DNA of 64,000 bases from Alphaproteobacteria bacterium. GTDB lineage: Bacteria; Pseudomonadota; Alphaproteobacteria; CAAGCB01; CAG-977. The translations under genes and the position numbers were made by a program. Within the stretch, counting starts at the first letter, position 1. The number at the start of each line of letters is the position of its first letter. The notes under the pieces are model-generated. The model had not been told where the DNA came from and made no database searches. It worked only from the letters and a program-made list of their open reading frames with translations. The stretch spans positions 1 through 64,000 of the forward strand of contig JAKSVT010000006.1 in the NCBI GenBank assembly GCA_024407875.1. Reading direction: 5' to 3'. Positions 19,320 through 28,431 of the stretch are shown one piece after another.

Positions 19320-20345
19320 ATGTCTGAAAGAGATATAGCTTTAGCAAAATTTTTAGAAAAAAATAATTGGGCTGATGGTGATAAAAAATTATTAGCTCAT
19401 GATGCTTCATTCCGTCATTATGATAGAATTGTAAGAGGTGACGAATCTGTTGTTTTAATGGATGCTCCTCCTCCAATGGAAGATATCCGTCCATTTATTA
19501 CTGTTGATAAAAAATTACGCGAATTAGGTTTAAGCGCCCCATATATGTATGATTACGATGAAGAAAATGGTTTTATTCTTCTTGAAGATTTCGGAGATTC
19601 AACATATACAAAATTAATTAATGCTGGAACTGAAGAATATGATTTATACGCTTTAGCTACTGATGTTTTAGTTCATTTAAATCAATTTGATGATAAAATT
19701 TCTGTTCCACAAGGTTTACCAAAATATGATACAGAAGCTCTTTTAAAAGAAGCTATGTTATTCCCTGAATGGTATATGCCTGCAGTATTTGGCCATAAAA
19801 CAGATGAAAAAGCTATGGATGAATATCGTAATTTATGGATAAAAGCTTTTGATTCTATAAAAGATGTTTCAAAATCTATGGTATTACGTGATTACCATGT
19901 AGATAATCTTATGATTTTAAACAATAAACCTGAAGGTTTAAAGGAATGTGGCTTATTAGACTTCCAAGATGCACTTCATGGTCCTATGATTTACGATATC
20001 ATGTCTTTAATGGAAGATGCTCGTCGTGATATTGATGCAAAATTAATTACTGAAATGCAATTTAGATATCGTGATGGCTTAAAACATGCAGGTTTTGCTG
20101 ATAAAGCTGGAACTTTAGATGAATTTAATACTGTATGGAAAATTTTAGCTGCAGGCCGTCATGCAAAAGTATTAGGTATTTTTGTTCGTCTTTGTGTAAG
20201 AGATCATAAACCAAAATATTTATGTCATATTCAAAGATTATGGCATTTATTAGATAGAGCTTTATCAGATCCTGCTTTAAAAGATTTAAGAGTATGGTTT
20301 GATAAAAATGTTCCTGATGAATATAGGATTACTCCAAAATGCTAA
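19320..20345 (+). CDS. amgK: AmgK-like anomeric sugar kinase
   Basis: A 341-residue aminoglycoside-phosphotransferase-fold protein. The catalytic loop is RDYHVDNLM and the metal-binding Asp is in LLDFQDALHGPMIYDIMSL, a run typical of AmgK. AmgK phosphorylates MurNAc/GlcNAc at C1 in the recycling route that bypasses de novo UDP-MurNAc synthesis. Its stop overlaps the murU start by 7 bases, and that pairing with a nucleotidyltransferase is the main reason to prefer AmgK over a drug-resistance kinase. Confidence 0.85.
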   Translation: MSERDIALAKFLEKNNWADGDKKLLAHDASFRHYDRIVRGDESVVLMDAPPPMEDIRPFITVDKKLRELGLSAPYMYDYDEENGFILLEDFGDSTYTKLINAGTEEYDLYALATDVLVHLNQFDDKISVPQGLPKYDTEALLKEAMLFPEWYMPAVFGHKTDEKAMDEYRNLWIKAFDSIKDVSKSMVLRDYHVDNLMILNNKPEGLKECGLLDFQDALHGPMIYDIMSLMEDARRDIDAKLITEMQFRYRDGLKHAGFADKAGTLDEFNTVWKILAAGRHAKVLGIFVRLCVRDHKPKYLCHIQRLWHLLDRALSDPALKDLRVWFDKNVPDEYRITPKC

Positions 20346-21160
20346 AATTAGAAACAGCTATGATTTTGGCTGCTGGTCGTGGTTCACGTATGCGTGAATT
20401 AACTAATGAGTTGCCAAAACCTTTAATTAAAGTTCAAGGAAAAACATTAATTGATCATATTGTGGATAAATTAATTACAGTTGGAATTAAACGCTGTATC
20501 GTTAATTTATGCTATTTAGGAGATATGATTAAAGAACAACTTTTAAAACGCTCTAATGAAATGGAATTCGTCTTTTCTTATGAAGATGAAGCTCTAGAAA
20601 CAGGTGGTGGTTTAAAAAAAGCTCTTCCTTTATTTAAGGATCAAGAAGAATTATTGGTTGTTAATGCAGATCCATTATGGACTGAGGTTAGAATCCCTGC
20701 TTTAGCAAAATTAATGAGCTCATATGATTTGTTTCCAAATATAGCTGATGTAATGCTTATGGTGTTGCCGTTAGATAAAAATCGTATACATGGTTTTGAT
20801 GGTGTTGGCGATTACTTTATGGAAACAGAAGGTAAACTCCGTCGTAGATTAAAAGAAGAAACTTCTGCTCCATTTATTTATGGTGGAGCTCAAATTATTA
20901 GAAAATCATTTTTTGAATCTGCAACAGAACAAATGCCTGAAAATAGCAAATTTTCTTTAAATGTTGCTTATGATGCTGCACAAAAACAAGGAAGACTTGT
21001 CGGTGTAAGTCATGATGGTGAATGGTTCCACGTAGGAACTCCAGAAGCAGTTGTTGATGCAGAGTCTAATTTTCACGATACAATAATTTCACCTGAAATT
21101 TGCCGAAAAATTACTGAGCTATCAGAAAAAGATTTTCGAGAAATCTCAACAAATTCTTAA
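20339..21160 (+). CDS. murU: MurU-like sugar-1-phosphate uridylyltransferase
   Basis: The 273-residue nucleotidyltransferase starts with the signature AMILAAGRGSRMRELTNELP followed by KPLIKV, which binds nucleotide and Mg2+. It also has ETGGGLKKALPLF, VNADPLW and the C-terminal EWFHVGTPEAV. With AmgK it would turn MurNAc-1-P into UDP-MurNAc, recycling peptidoglycan sugars. It is about 30-50 residues longer than the Pseudomonas enzyme as I recall it. The start is inside amgK. Confidence 0.85.
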   Translation: MLKLETAMILAAGRGSRMRELTNELPKPLIKVQGKTLIDHIVDKLITVGIKRCIVNLCYLGDMIKEQLLKRSNEMEFVFSYEDEALETGGGLKKALPLFKDQEELLVVNADPLWTEVRIPALAKLMSSYDLFPNIADVMLMVLPLDKNRIHGFDGVGDYFMETEGKLRRRLKEETSAPFIYGGAQIIRKSFFESATEQMPENSKFSLNVAYDAAQKQGRLVGVSHDGEWFHVGTPEAVVDAESNFHDTIISPEICRKITELSEKDFREISTNS

Positions 21161-21250
21161 ATTTTTTGTTGATTCATTCTTTATTTTTTTGTCTAAATAT
21201 TATATAATTGTATTTAGATTGTAGGTTTTATATAATTAAGGAAAAATTAA

Positions 21251-22018
21251 ATGCTTGAAAATACCAGAAAACGGATATCTTTAAAATCAGATAGTAATTT
21301 CGTCTGGTCTCAAAAAAAAGCTGCAGCAGATGATAACAAAACAGTTCATTCAAACACTGTTTCTCAAGACAATATTTTGTTTAGAAATGCTCAGCAAGCA
21401 AAAGAAGCTGAAGATCGTTTATACAGCCAGAAAGTTTCTCAACCAGCTCCTACAATTGAAGATAAAAAACAAGAATATAAAGAAAATAAAGCTAAAGAAG
21501 ATAATCGTCAAATCCGTCAATCTTTAGGCGTAAGAGATGCAATCTTAGCTCAAGAAGCAAAATTAGGCGTTAAGGGTATCATTTCTAAACGTGATTTACA
21601 ACAAGCTCAATATATGGATCCTTCTTTAGTTGGTAAGGCAAAACCATTAGATGTTACAAAAAAAGATGTAAAAGGTTTAGAAGGTACTAGAAAGCGTAAA
21701 ACGCATGGCAAATCTATGTTATTACCTAGCCAACGTAAAAAGCGTTTCAATCGTAAGAAACAAGAAAAAGAATTAGAAAAGAATAGAAATATTGAACGTG
21801 ATAAGATAGCTGCTAAGAAATTCAAAAAAGAATTAACAGTAACTGATTCCAAAGGAAATAAAATCAGTATTGAACGTTTACGTAAATTACGTGGATTACA
21901 AAATTCAACACCAATTAAACGTAAAGACCTAAAACAAGCTCGTGAACAATTAAAATCTCGAATTGTTGCTTCAAAAGCTCAAGGTCATGTTCATCGTGGT
22001 GAAGATTACACAAGATAA
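21251..22018 (+). CDS. Unrecognised highly charged, basic protein
   Basis: A 255-residue protein with no membrane segment or signal, very rich in Lys, Arg, Gln and Glu. Residues 1-95 look disordered with a coiled-coil-like stretch; 130-180 hold basic clusters (GTRKRKTHGKS, SQRKKRFNRKKQEKELEKNR) suggesting binding to nucleic acid or another polyanion; the rest is a short folded-looking block around TVTDSKGNKISIERLRKLRG. AAGGAAA precedes the ATG. It sits 35 bases upstream of a membrane-anchored nuclease-like gene, so the two may act together. I recognise no family. Confidence 0.75.
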   Translation: MLENTRKRISLKSDSNFVWSQKKAAADDNKTVHSNTVSQDNILFRNAQQAKEAEDRLYSQKVSQPAPTIEDKKQEYKENKAKEDNRQIRQSLGVRDAILAQEAKLGVKGIISKRDLQQAQYMDPSLVGKAKPLDVTKKDVKGLEGTRKRKTHGKSMLLPSQRKKRFNRKKQEKELEKNRNIERDKIAAKKFKKELTVTDSKGNKISIERLRKLRGLQNSTPIKRKDLKQAREQLKSRIVASKAQGHVHRGEDYTR

Positions 22019-22053
22019 ATCATATTTAAATAATAAATAAAAGGCTTATACAA

Positions 22054-22971
22054 ATGTTTAAAATGCTCATTCGTATGTTTGTTCTTATGGCTATTATGGC
22101 TGGATCATACGTTTCTAGTACAAAATTTAAATCAACTGACCCTTCAGTAATTTTTAGTGGTATGGGTTCTTTATGTGTATGTGGTTTAATTCTATTTCTT
22201 TTCACTAGAAAAATGTGGAGACACATTGGTTTTTTCAAAGCATTAGGTATTGTAGTATTTTTATTAATTGCGATGGTATTCGTTGTTTCTGGTGGATCTA
22301 TGGCTAGAAATATTACAAATGCTGTATTAGGAGTATTTGGTAAATCTACAGCTCAAACTTCTCAGCAAGTAGCACCTACACAACAACAACTTCCTTCTCC
22401 AGGACAAGAAGGTCAACAAGTTCAACAACAACCTCAAGAACAAGCTCCTGTTGTAATTAATGGTTATGTTTCATTAATTAAAGGCGGAGATCATTTTATT
22501 ATGAATGGTTTACCTTTCCGTATTTTTGGTATTGTATCTCCAGATATATCTCAAATTTGTCAAAATGCTCAAGGACGTGATTATCCATGTGGAAAAATGT
22601 CTGCAATGCGTTTAAAAGAATTTATTGGCGGAGATGAAGTATCTTGTACTGTAATGGCACAAAGCAATTCAGGTGAATTACAATCTCGTTGTTCAATTAA
22701 GAATAATGATTTAACAATGGATATTGGTGCAGCAATGGTTCAAGCTGGTTGGGCTGTTGCTTTAGTTTCTCATACACAGGTTTATATTCCATATCAACAA
22801 ATGGCTCAAAACAATAGAGCTGGATTATGGAATGGAACATTCATGATGCCTTGGGAATGGCAAGTTCATCAAATGAATATTAAAAAAGGATTAGCTAACG
22901 TTAAAGTTCCTACTGTTAAAGTTAAGAAAGAACGTAAATCATCAGGCAAATCAATATTTGATCATTTCTAA
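22054..22971 (+). CDS. Membrane-anchored, degenerate staphylococcal-nuclease-like protein
   Basis: A 305-residue protein with three hydrophobic helices in the first 95 residues, a Gln/Pro-rich linker (about 103-133), then an SNase-like domain: GDHFIMNGLPFRIFGIVSPD, a Cys-bearing CQNAQGRDYPCGKMSAMRLKEF block, GELQSRCSIKNNDLTMDIGAA and VQAGWAVAL. The overall pattern is that of bacterial thermonuclease-family proteins, but I do not see the acidic pair normally found beside the first catalytic Arg (IDAPE becomes IVSPD). It is probably catalytically altered. The C-terminal tail is basic. Confidence 0.7.
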   Translation: MFKMLIRMFVLMAIMAGSYVSSTKFKSTDPSVIFSGMGSLCVCGLILFLFTRKMWRHIGFFKALGIVVFLLIAMVFVVSGGSMARNITNAVLGVFGKSTAQTSQQVAPTQQQLPSPGQEGQQVQQQPQEQAPVVINGYVSLIKGGDHFIMNGLPFRIFGIVSPDISQICQNAQGRDYPCGKMSAMRLKEFIGGDEVSCTVMAQSNSGELQSRCSIKNNDLTMDIGAAMVQAGWAVALVSHTQVYIPYQQMAQNNRAGLWNGTFMMPWEWQVHQMNIKKGLANVKVPTVKVKKERKSSGKSIFDHF

Positions 22972-22977
22972 AAAATT

Positions 22978-23008
22978 AAGAGCGATTTTATAATCGCTCT
23001 TTTTTTTA
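22978..23008. terminator. Terminator between convergent genes
   Basis: AAGAGCGATT and AATCGCTCTT make a 10-bp stem with a 4-base loop followed by eight T residues on the plus strand. It ends the plus-strand run finishing at 22971. The symmetric A/T flank may also serve the minus-strand MATE gene, whose stop lies at 23006. Confidence 0.9.
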
Positions 23009-24376
23009 TTCAATTTCCTGATTTTCTAATTGTAATTTTTTATATTTATTTTTCTCAATAAAATAAAATGGAATAGCTACTAAAGCTGATAATGTATCAG
23101 ATGTTGGTAAAGACCAAAAAATGCCCAATAATCCAAAATGCTTAGATAAAATTAATGTAGTAGGAATTAAAAATATCAATTGTCTTGTTAATGATAAAAA
23201 TACAGCTTTTCTAGGATTTTTTGTTGCTTGTAAGAAATAAACTATAACTACTTGTATACCAATTAATGGAAAAGCTAAACCAATATATCTTAAAGCTTGA
23301 GAACCTACACGTATAAGATTTTCATCATTTTGAGTAAATACTTTTATAATCTGTTGAGAAAAACCATTAACAATACACCAAGCTATACAACTCCAAATTG
23401 ATCCATATAAAAGCATTATACGGAATAATTTCATCAATCTTTTATACTTCTTAGCCCCTAAGTTAAATCCTAATATAGGTTGACCACCCTCACCTATTCC
23501 CAATAAAGGCATAAAAAACAGCATTACAGTTGCAAAAGAAACGCCCATAGCTGATACAGCTAAACTTCCACCATATTTAACTAAAAGCGTATTGAAAATA
23601 ACTTGAACAAAGCCATTACATAATTGCATTAAACAAGGAGATAAACCTACAGATACTATTGCCAAAACAAAATAATAATTTAACTTTACATATTTCCAAC
23701 GCATCTTATATTTGCATCTATTGCAAACAAAGAATGTAAATGTCCATATAAAGCTACAAATTTCTGAAATTGCTGTTGCCCATGCAGCACCTGCTAATCC
23801 CCAATGACACCAAAAGATAAATATATAATCTAAAATTATATTAATGACTGCACCAATTGCCATAGTAAACATTGATGTTTTAGGATATCCACAAGCTCTA
23901 ATAACATTATTTAAAGCTAAAGAAGAAATGAAAAAAACCGTAGATACTAAAATAATACTAGTATACGTACGAGCATAAGGCAAAATTTCATCATTAGCAC
24001 CATATAATCTTAATAATGGATCCATAAAAATATAATGCAAAGTAATTAAAATTAATGCCAAATAGACAGCTGTCATAAATGCATTAGTTAAAATATGTTC
24101 AGCTTTAGCATACTTTCTTTGACCTAAACTAACAGAGAAATTTACATTTGCTCCAACACCCATCATTTGAGCTAAAGCCATACGAATTACAGCTCCAGGA
24201 AAAGATACTGCTATACCAGCTAAACCTAATGAACCAACACCTTGTCCAACGAAAATACGATCAATAAAATTATATGATGCTACAATTAATAAACCTGAAA
24301 TTGCTGGCCATGCAAAACTAACAAGCAATTTTGTTAGGGAATCTTGCCCCAAATCTAATTCTTTTTTATTGGACAT
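23006..24376 (-). CDS. MATE-family multidrug/toxin exporter
   Basis: The 456-residue protein has 12 predicted membrane helices and the duplicated MATE architecture. Recognisable blocks are WPAISGLLIVASYNFIDRIFVGQGVG, the VGANVNFSVSLGQ turn in the first half, and GEGGQPILGFNLGAKKYKR in the second half. MATE proteins export cationic drugs or metabolites using Na+ or H+ gradients. The substrate cannot be inferred here. It starts 16 bases after the secretion ATPase gene. Confidence 0.92.
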   Translation of the reverse strand: MSNKKELDLGQDSLTKLLVSFAWPAISGLLIVASYNFIDRIFVGQGVGSLGLAGIAVSFPGAVIRMALAQMMGVGANVNFSVSLGQRKYAKAEHILTNAFMTAVYLALILITLHYIFMDPLLRLYGANDEILPYARTYTSIILVSTVFFISSLALNNVIRACGYPKTSMFTMAIGAVINIILDYIFIFWCHWGLAGAAWATAISEICSFIWTFTFFVCNRCKYKMRWKYVKLNYYFVLAIVSVGLSPCLMQLCNGFVQVIFNTLLVKYGGSLAVSAMGVSFATVMLFFMPLLGIGEGGQPILGFNLGAKKYKRLMKLFRIMLLYGSIWSCIAWCIVNGFSQQIIKVFTQNDENLIRVGSQALRYIGLAFPLIGIQVVIVYFLQATKNPRKAVFLSLTRQLIFLIPTTLILSKHFGLLGIFWSLPTSDTLSALVAIPFYFIEKNKYKKLQLENQEIE

Positions 24377-24392
24377 TTTTCAATTCTTTTAA

Positions 24393-25376
24393 TTATTGAG
24401 CAGCTGCTTTATTTTCATCTGCTTCACGGAACAAAGGCTTACCTTGATATAATCTTGCAGCTTGGGACTCCATCAAAGTACCTAAAGCAATCTGTCTATC
24501 ACGAATTGCAATACGTAATTGATCCCCTGTTGTTGGATCTGGATTTGCAAAAGCAAAATGAACTTCAGGATACATTTGCTTAATACCTTGTAATTTTTGG
24601 TGAATTACAGCTAAAATACCGCGAGATAACAAATCTGCAGCTAATTCTTCTGATAAGTCACCACCTGAGGCATACTTAATAACAGAGTTTAAAGCATCTT
24701 CTACAGAGTTTGCGTGAATTGTAGATAATACCAAGTGTCCTGATGTTGCAGCACGCAAAATTTGGCTTGCACAATCAGGTGTTCTTATTTCGCCTACTAA
24801 AATATAACGTGGTCTTGAACGTAATGCTGATTTTAAAGACTCGCCCCAATCATCATTAACAGGTTCTGTTTGTTTACATAAACCCAAACCACCACGCTTA
24901 GATTGATATAAACCATCCAAAGGCATTTCAGGAGGATCTTCAATTGTATAAGCAAAACCACCTTCACGTTCCAAAAACTTACGCATTAAACATGAAATAG
25001 ATGTTGTTTTACCAGCACCTGTTGGACCAGCCCACAAAATCAAACCTGCTTCACGATTTAATGAAATCAAGTGATTTGTAATTGCTGGAGGCAATCCCAA
25101 ACGAATAACATCAGGTGTTTTACGTGGCATACGACGTGCTGTATAGTGAATACCTGTTAATGTAGATATTCTTTCAACACGGTACATTGTTGATCCATAA
25201 GCCATAGAATAGCTAGAACGACCATTATAAGCCATTTCTAAAGCTGATCTAAACTCCATTGCATCATCAACTACTAATTCTTTTAAACCAAATCTTGTTT
25301 CACCATCATGAACATATATTACGCCCTCAGGTGTGAAATAAACATCAGAAAAAAGTTGTTCGTCTATCTTTGCCAT
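24393..25376 (-). CDS. DotB/TraJ/PilT-type secretion ATPase
   Basis: A 327-residue hexameric-type ATPase of the VirB11/PilT superfamily. It has an N-terminal PAS-like domain, RRMPRKTPDVIRLGLPPAI, Walker A GPTGAGKTTS at about residue 117, an Asp box with YTIEDPPEMPL, Walker B-type ILVGEIRTPD and the His box HLVLSTIHANS. The TIEDPPE and RxMPR wording is closest to DotB/TraJ ATPases of type IVB secretion and conjugation. No secretion cluster surrounds it; the only other pilus-like genes in this window are at 49-53 kb. Confidence 0.85.
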   Translation of the reverse strand: MAKIDEQLFSDVYFTPEGVIYVHDGETRFGLKELVVDDAMEFRSALEMAYNGRSSYSMAYGSTMYRVERISTLTGIHYTARRMPRKTPDVIRLGLPPAITNHLISLNREAGLILWAGPTGAGKTTSISCLMRKFLEREGGFAYTIEDPPEMPLDGLYQSKRGGLGLCKQTEPVNDDWGESLKSALRSRPRYILVGEIRTPDCASQILRAATSGHLVLSTIHANSVEDALNSVIKYASGGDLSEELAADLLSRGILAVIHQKLQGIKQMYPEVHFAFANPDPTTGDQLRIAIRDRQIALGTLMESQAARLYQGKPLFREADENKAAAQ

Positions 25377-25482
25377 TTTTTCAGCCTATACCTTATTTTC
25401 TGTAAGAATGTTATAATTAATAATCAAATTTATTACTATTACATTCTTCTTTATAATTTTGACGTTGATTTTACTAACTTTT

Positions 25483-25923
25483 TTAATTTTTTTCAATCAA
25501 AATTGAATTTTTGTCTAATTTTAAATAATCTGACCAACTCAAACCATTTATCAAAATATCATCCGCAATTGCTTTATTGAAATAAATAAGTTTATATTTA
25601 ATTGTAAAATTTAAATTTAACCTGTTTCTATTTCTGAATAAATAATCTAATTTATCAGCTTCTTTTTCTGGAATATAAAAACGACAACTATTAATACAAA
25701 AATTGGATTTTTTTATTCCTTTTAATTTTGAAACATCTACATTATTCCAATCTATTTCATATCTAATATAGTGACCTGAAATAAAATCTCTTGGATCATA
25801 ACCTCTTACAGGTAATTCAATTATTTGAGCATTAGATTTTGAATATTCTAAAAATCCAATAAATATAACTATTAGTAAAATTGGTAATTTTAAAAATATT
25901 TTCATTTTTTCAGATTTAGTCAT
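25483..25923 (-). CDS. GDYXXLXY-domain protein
   Basis: A 146-residue protein with an N-terminal membrane anchor (residues 8-27) and a periplasmic or extracytoplasmic domain. It carries the family block RGYDPRDFISGHYIRYEI, in which GHYIRY stands for the GDYxxLxY motif. Such genes are usually paired with DUF2157 membrane proteins, and here the start overlaps the DUF2157 stop by 8 bases. Function of the pair is unknown. Confidence 0.8.
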   Translation of the reverse strand: MTKSEKMKIFLKLPILLIVIFIGFLEYSKSNAQIIELPVRGYDPRDFISGHYIRYEIDWNNVDVSKLKGIKKSNFCINSCRFYIPEKEADKLDYLFRNRNRLNLNFTIKYKLIYFNKAIADDILINGLSWSDYLKLDKNSILIEKN

Positions 25924-27151
25924 GATTTTTATCCTTTAATAGTTTTTTATTCTTCTTTATTAAAGAATAAACAAGGAACAACATTACTAACCCTGCAATT
26001 ATTAAATCAATACCTGTTTGAATTAAATTTCCTAATAAATTTTCAAATGCACATAAAACTCTAAACAATATTAAAATTGATGTTAAGTGCATAAGTTTTT
26101 CTGATTTTTGATTTGAAAAGAAAATTAAAGAACAAATCATTATCGCTAATTCTAATCCAAAAACTAAATAAGAATTAATAGCTAATGGAAACAAAAAATA
26201 TAATAAACAAATTATATAAGGTATTTTATCTTTACTCTTATAAATCTTTGAAATTACTAAATATAATGCTACTGATAGCAAACCTGTAATTATTAACAAA
26301 TTATTAATATTACCAGGATTTTTAATTTCAAATAATGGTTCAATAATTAAAAAAATAAACAAATAATTTAATGGAATTAAAGCCTTTTTATCTATAGGTA
26401 TTTTTCTAAATAATAAATAAACTAATAAGGCTCCTTGAGAAAATACCATTATATTTAAACGACCAGAAAAAATTCTATCCAATAAATCTTTAACTAAAGG
26501 AGATGTAAATATTCCTACCGTTAACAATATTTCCCAAAAATAATAAAAGTAATTTTTCTTTGTATAAAATAATATTGGAATATTTAAAACTGACCAAGTA
26601 ATCAAAACCATATATAATGGCATAGATAAATTATAAATCTGTGAAACCAAACCTATGAAAGCTAATAATAAACCACTATGTAAAAATAACAACAATTCAA
26701 AAATAATAGGCTTTTTGTTATTAAATTTGTTTATGAAATAATCATTTATCAATAACAAAATAAGCATACCCATAAACTTAGCAAAAACTGGCGTATTCAT
26801 CCAATTTGCACTAACTAACGAAATAATACCTAAACCTATAGTAAGTATTCCAACTATTCCTAAAACATAGATAGGAGAAATAACAAAACTAAATTTCTTC
26901 TTATTTTCTTCATAACTAATAATAGATTTTGTTTGATCTTTAGTTATTAAATTGTCATTTTGCCATTGAGCTGTTTTTTGTAATAATAAATTTTTTTCAA
27001 AATTTAATATATTTTCTGCAGTTTTATTGTCAATTAAACCTAATTTCTGCCAATTTTTTATTTTTCTTTTCCATTTATTTACATAACAAGTCTTATTTCT
27101 AAAAAACAATAAATAACAAAGAAATAAAGTAAAAAAAATACCAAAAAACAT
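25916..27151 (-). CDS. DUF2157 polytopic membrane protein
   Basis: About 411 residues. An N-terminal hydrophobic segment (1-18) is followed by a cytoplasmic-looking WQKLGLIDNKTAENILNFE helix pair, the hallmark of DUF2157, and then about ten membrane helices starting with a GLGIISLVSANWMNTP block. The ATG at 27151 is chosen over an adjacent TTG. The extra membrane segment ahead of the conserved helix pair is unusual. It overlaps the GDYXXLXY gene and starts 14 bases after the HNH gene. Confidence 0.8.
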   Translation of the reverse strand: MFFGIFFTLFLCYLLFFRNKTCYVNKWKRKIKNWQKLGLIDNKTAENILNFEKNLLLQKTAQWQNDNLITKDQTKSIISYEENKKKFSFVISPIYVLGIVGILTIGLGIISLVSANWMNTPVFAKFMGMLILLLINDYFINKFNNKKPIIFELLLFLHSGLLLAFIGLVSQIYNLSMPLYMVLITWSVLNIPILFYTKKNYFYYFWEILLTVGIFTSPLVKDLLDRIFSGRLNIMVFSQGALLVYLLFRKIPIDKKALIPLNYLFIFLIIEPLFEIKNPGNINNLLIITGLLSVALYLVISKIYKSKDKIPYIICLLYFLFPLAINSYLVFGLELAIMICSLIFFSNQKSEKLMHLTSILILFRVLCAFENLLGNLIQTGIDLIIAGLVMLFLVYSLIKKNKKLLKDKNHD

Positions 27152-27165
27152 CAAAAATAACTCGT

Positions 27166-27741
27166 TTATCTAGATTTAGAAACTAACTTATTAAAAATTG
27201 CACTTTGTACTAATTGATTTTGTTTTTCTTGCTCAGGTGCAATAAATACACTGCCTTTTGGCATAGGCATCTTAATTTTTCTAGTTTCACCTTCTCGCAT
27301 ATTCTTAATTTGAATATCAGAAAATTTATGAAAATCTATATGATAAGGGTCATTTTTTATTAATATGAAATTATCTAATTCATTTTTTCCACAACCACCC
27401 AAAGGATTTTTATGATGAACATTCCATCCATTTGGACAATCACCTTTTGCAATTAACTCAATTTGTTTTTCTGTTAATCCTGCAACTTTTAAAACATCAA
27501 TTTGATCTTTAGCTAATGAAGCTAAAAATTCTTTTCGAGCTTTTGTAAACTCGTGTCTTTTTTCTTTTAAAACTTTATCTGTAACTCTTGTGTAATCAAT
27601 TTCAATTAAATCAACACCATGAACATTATCAGGTAAATTTTTGACTTTTTCTAAACGTTCTGCTTCAGCTTTTGCTAATCTTTCAGCTTTTTTAGCCTCA
27701 CGTTCTTTTTTTGTTAAAGTATGATGAACCAATTCTGTCAT
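27166..27741 (-). CDS. HNH-nuclease-like protein
   Basis: A 191-residue protein: a lysine/glutamate-rich helical N-terminal part (to about residue 110), then a compact HNH-type motif GWNVHHKNPLGGCGKNELDNF with a following NDPYHIDFHKF that supplies the later His residues. This is the arrangement of WHH/HNH nucleases, which cleave DNA with one metal ion. No signal peptide or typing domain marks it as a toxin. The ATG at 27741 follows AAGGA at a good distance. It leads an apparent operon with DUF2157 and GDYXXLXY genes. Confidence 0.75.
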   Translation of the reverse strand: MTELVHHTLTKKEREAKKAERLAKAEAERLEKVKNLPDNVHGVDLIEIDYTRVTDKVLKEKRHEFTKARKEFLASLAKDQIDVLKVAGLTEKQIELIAKGDCPNGWNVHHKNPLGGCGKNELDNFILIKNDPYHIDFHKFSDIQIKNMREGETRKIKMPMPKGSVFIAPEQEKQNQLVQSAIFNKLVSKSR

Positions 27742-27887
27742 AATAAATCCTTCGTTTTTTTTAAATTTATCACAAATTTTAGACAAAATAAACAAAAACA
27801 AACAATTTAAAATATTTTATTGTTCCAATTAACAATATATTTGGTTCAAAATAATTTTAATTTAAATCAAAATACACTTTAATAAAA

Positions 27888-28355
27888 CTAAATTGGATCC
27901 ATGCTTAAACTATCAAAGTGCCCTGTTTGATGTAATGCTTCACTTAATACGATAGCTCCAGACATTGCAACATTAATAGATCTCGTATCTGCACGCATAG
28001 GAATACGTAAACGTACATCAACAGCTTCATGAACGAAATCTGGAACACCAGCACTTTCACGACCTAACATCAAAATATCGTTTTCATCAAACTTAAATTT
28101 ATGGTGAGGTTGAGATCCTTTTGTTGTTAACAAAACTAAACGACCTTTTTTTTGAGCATAAAATTTTTCCCATGAATCATGTCTTGTATAATCTACAATA
28201 TCCAGATAATCCATACCTGCACGACGCATACGTTTATCATCAAAAACAAAACCACAAGGTTCAATAATATCAACAGGCAAATTAAAACAAGCAGCTAAAC
28301 GAAGTAAAGTACCTGTATTTTGTGGAATATCTGGTTCATAAAGAGCTAATCTCAT
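27888..28355 (-). CDS. trmL: tRNA (cytidine/uridine-34-2'-O)-methyltransferase TrmL
   Basis: The 155-residue SPOUT methyltransferase has all TrmL blocks: LYEPDIPQNTGTLLRLAACF, MRRAGMDYLD, the SAM-knot stretch LMLGRESAGVP and RIPMRADTRSINVAMSGAIVL. It methylates the ribose of the wobble base in leucine tRNAs. Length is typical for this minimal single-domain family. Confidence 0.95.
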   Translation of the reverse strand: MRLALYEPDIPQNTGTLLRLAACFNLPVDIIEPCGFVFDDKRMRRAGMDYLDIVDYTRHDSWEKFYAQKKGRLVLLTTKGSQPHHKFKFDENDILMLGRESAGVPDFVHEAVDVRLRIPMRADTRSINVAMSGAIVLSEALHQTGHFDSLSMDPI

Positions 28356-28375
28356 AATATTTTCCTATAAAATCT

Positions 28376-28404
28376 ACTTAATAAAGCCCCATTAAAGGGG
28401 CCTT
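28376..28404 (-). terminator. Terminator of the OmpA-type gene
   Basis: On the minus strand AAGGCCCC and GGGGCTTT form an 8-bp stem (one G-T pair) with a 6-base loop, 28 bases beyond the stop codon. The tail is only partly T-rich, so strength is moderate. Confidence 0.6.
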
Positions 28405-28431
28405 ATCAATTAATATAATTAAAAATAAAAA

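Noticed and set aside
19320-20345. Aminoglycoside-resistance kinase
   Set aside because: Overlap with a MurU-type nucleotidyltransferase and the tsaE neighbour fit the AmgK recycling role better.
25308-25580. Plus-strand frame of 90 codons
   Set aside because: Lies antisense to the ATPase start and the GDYXXLXY gene; Phe/Tyr/Ile-rich product typical of AT-rich noise.
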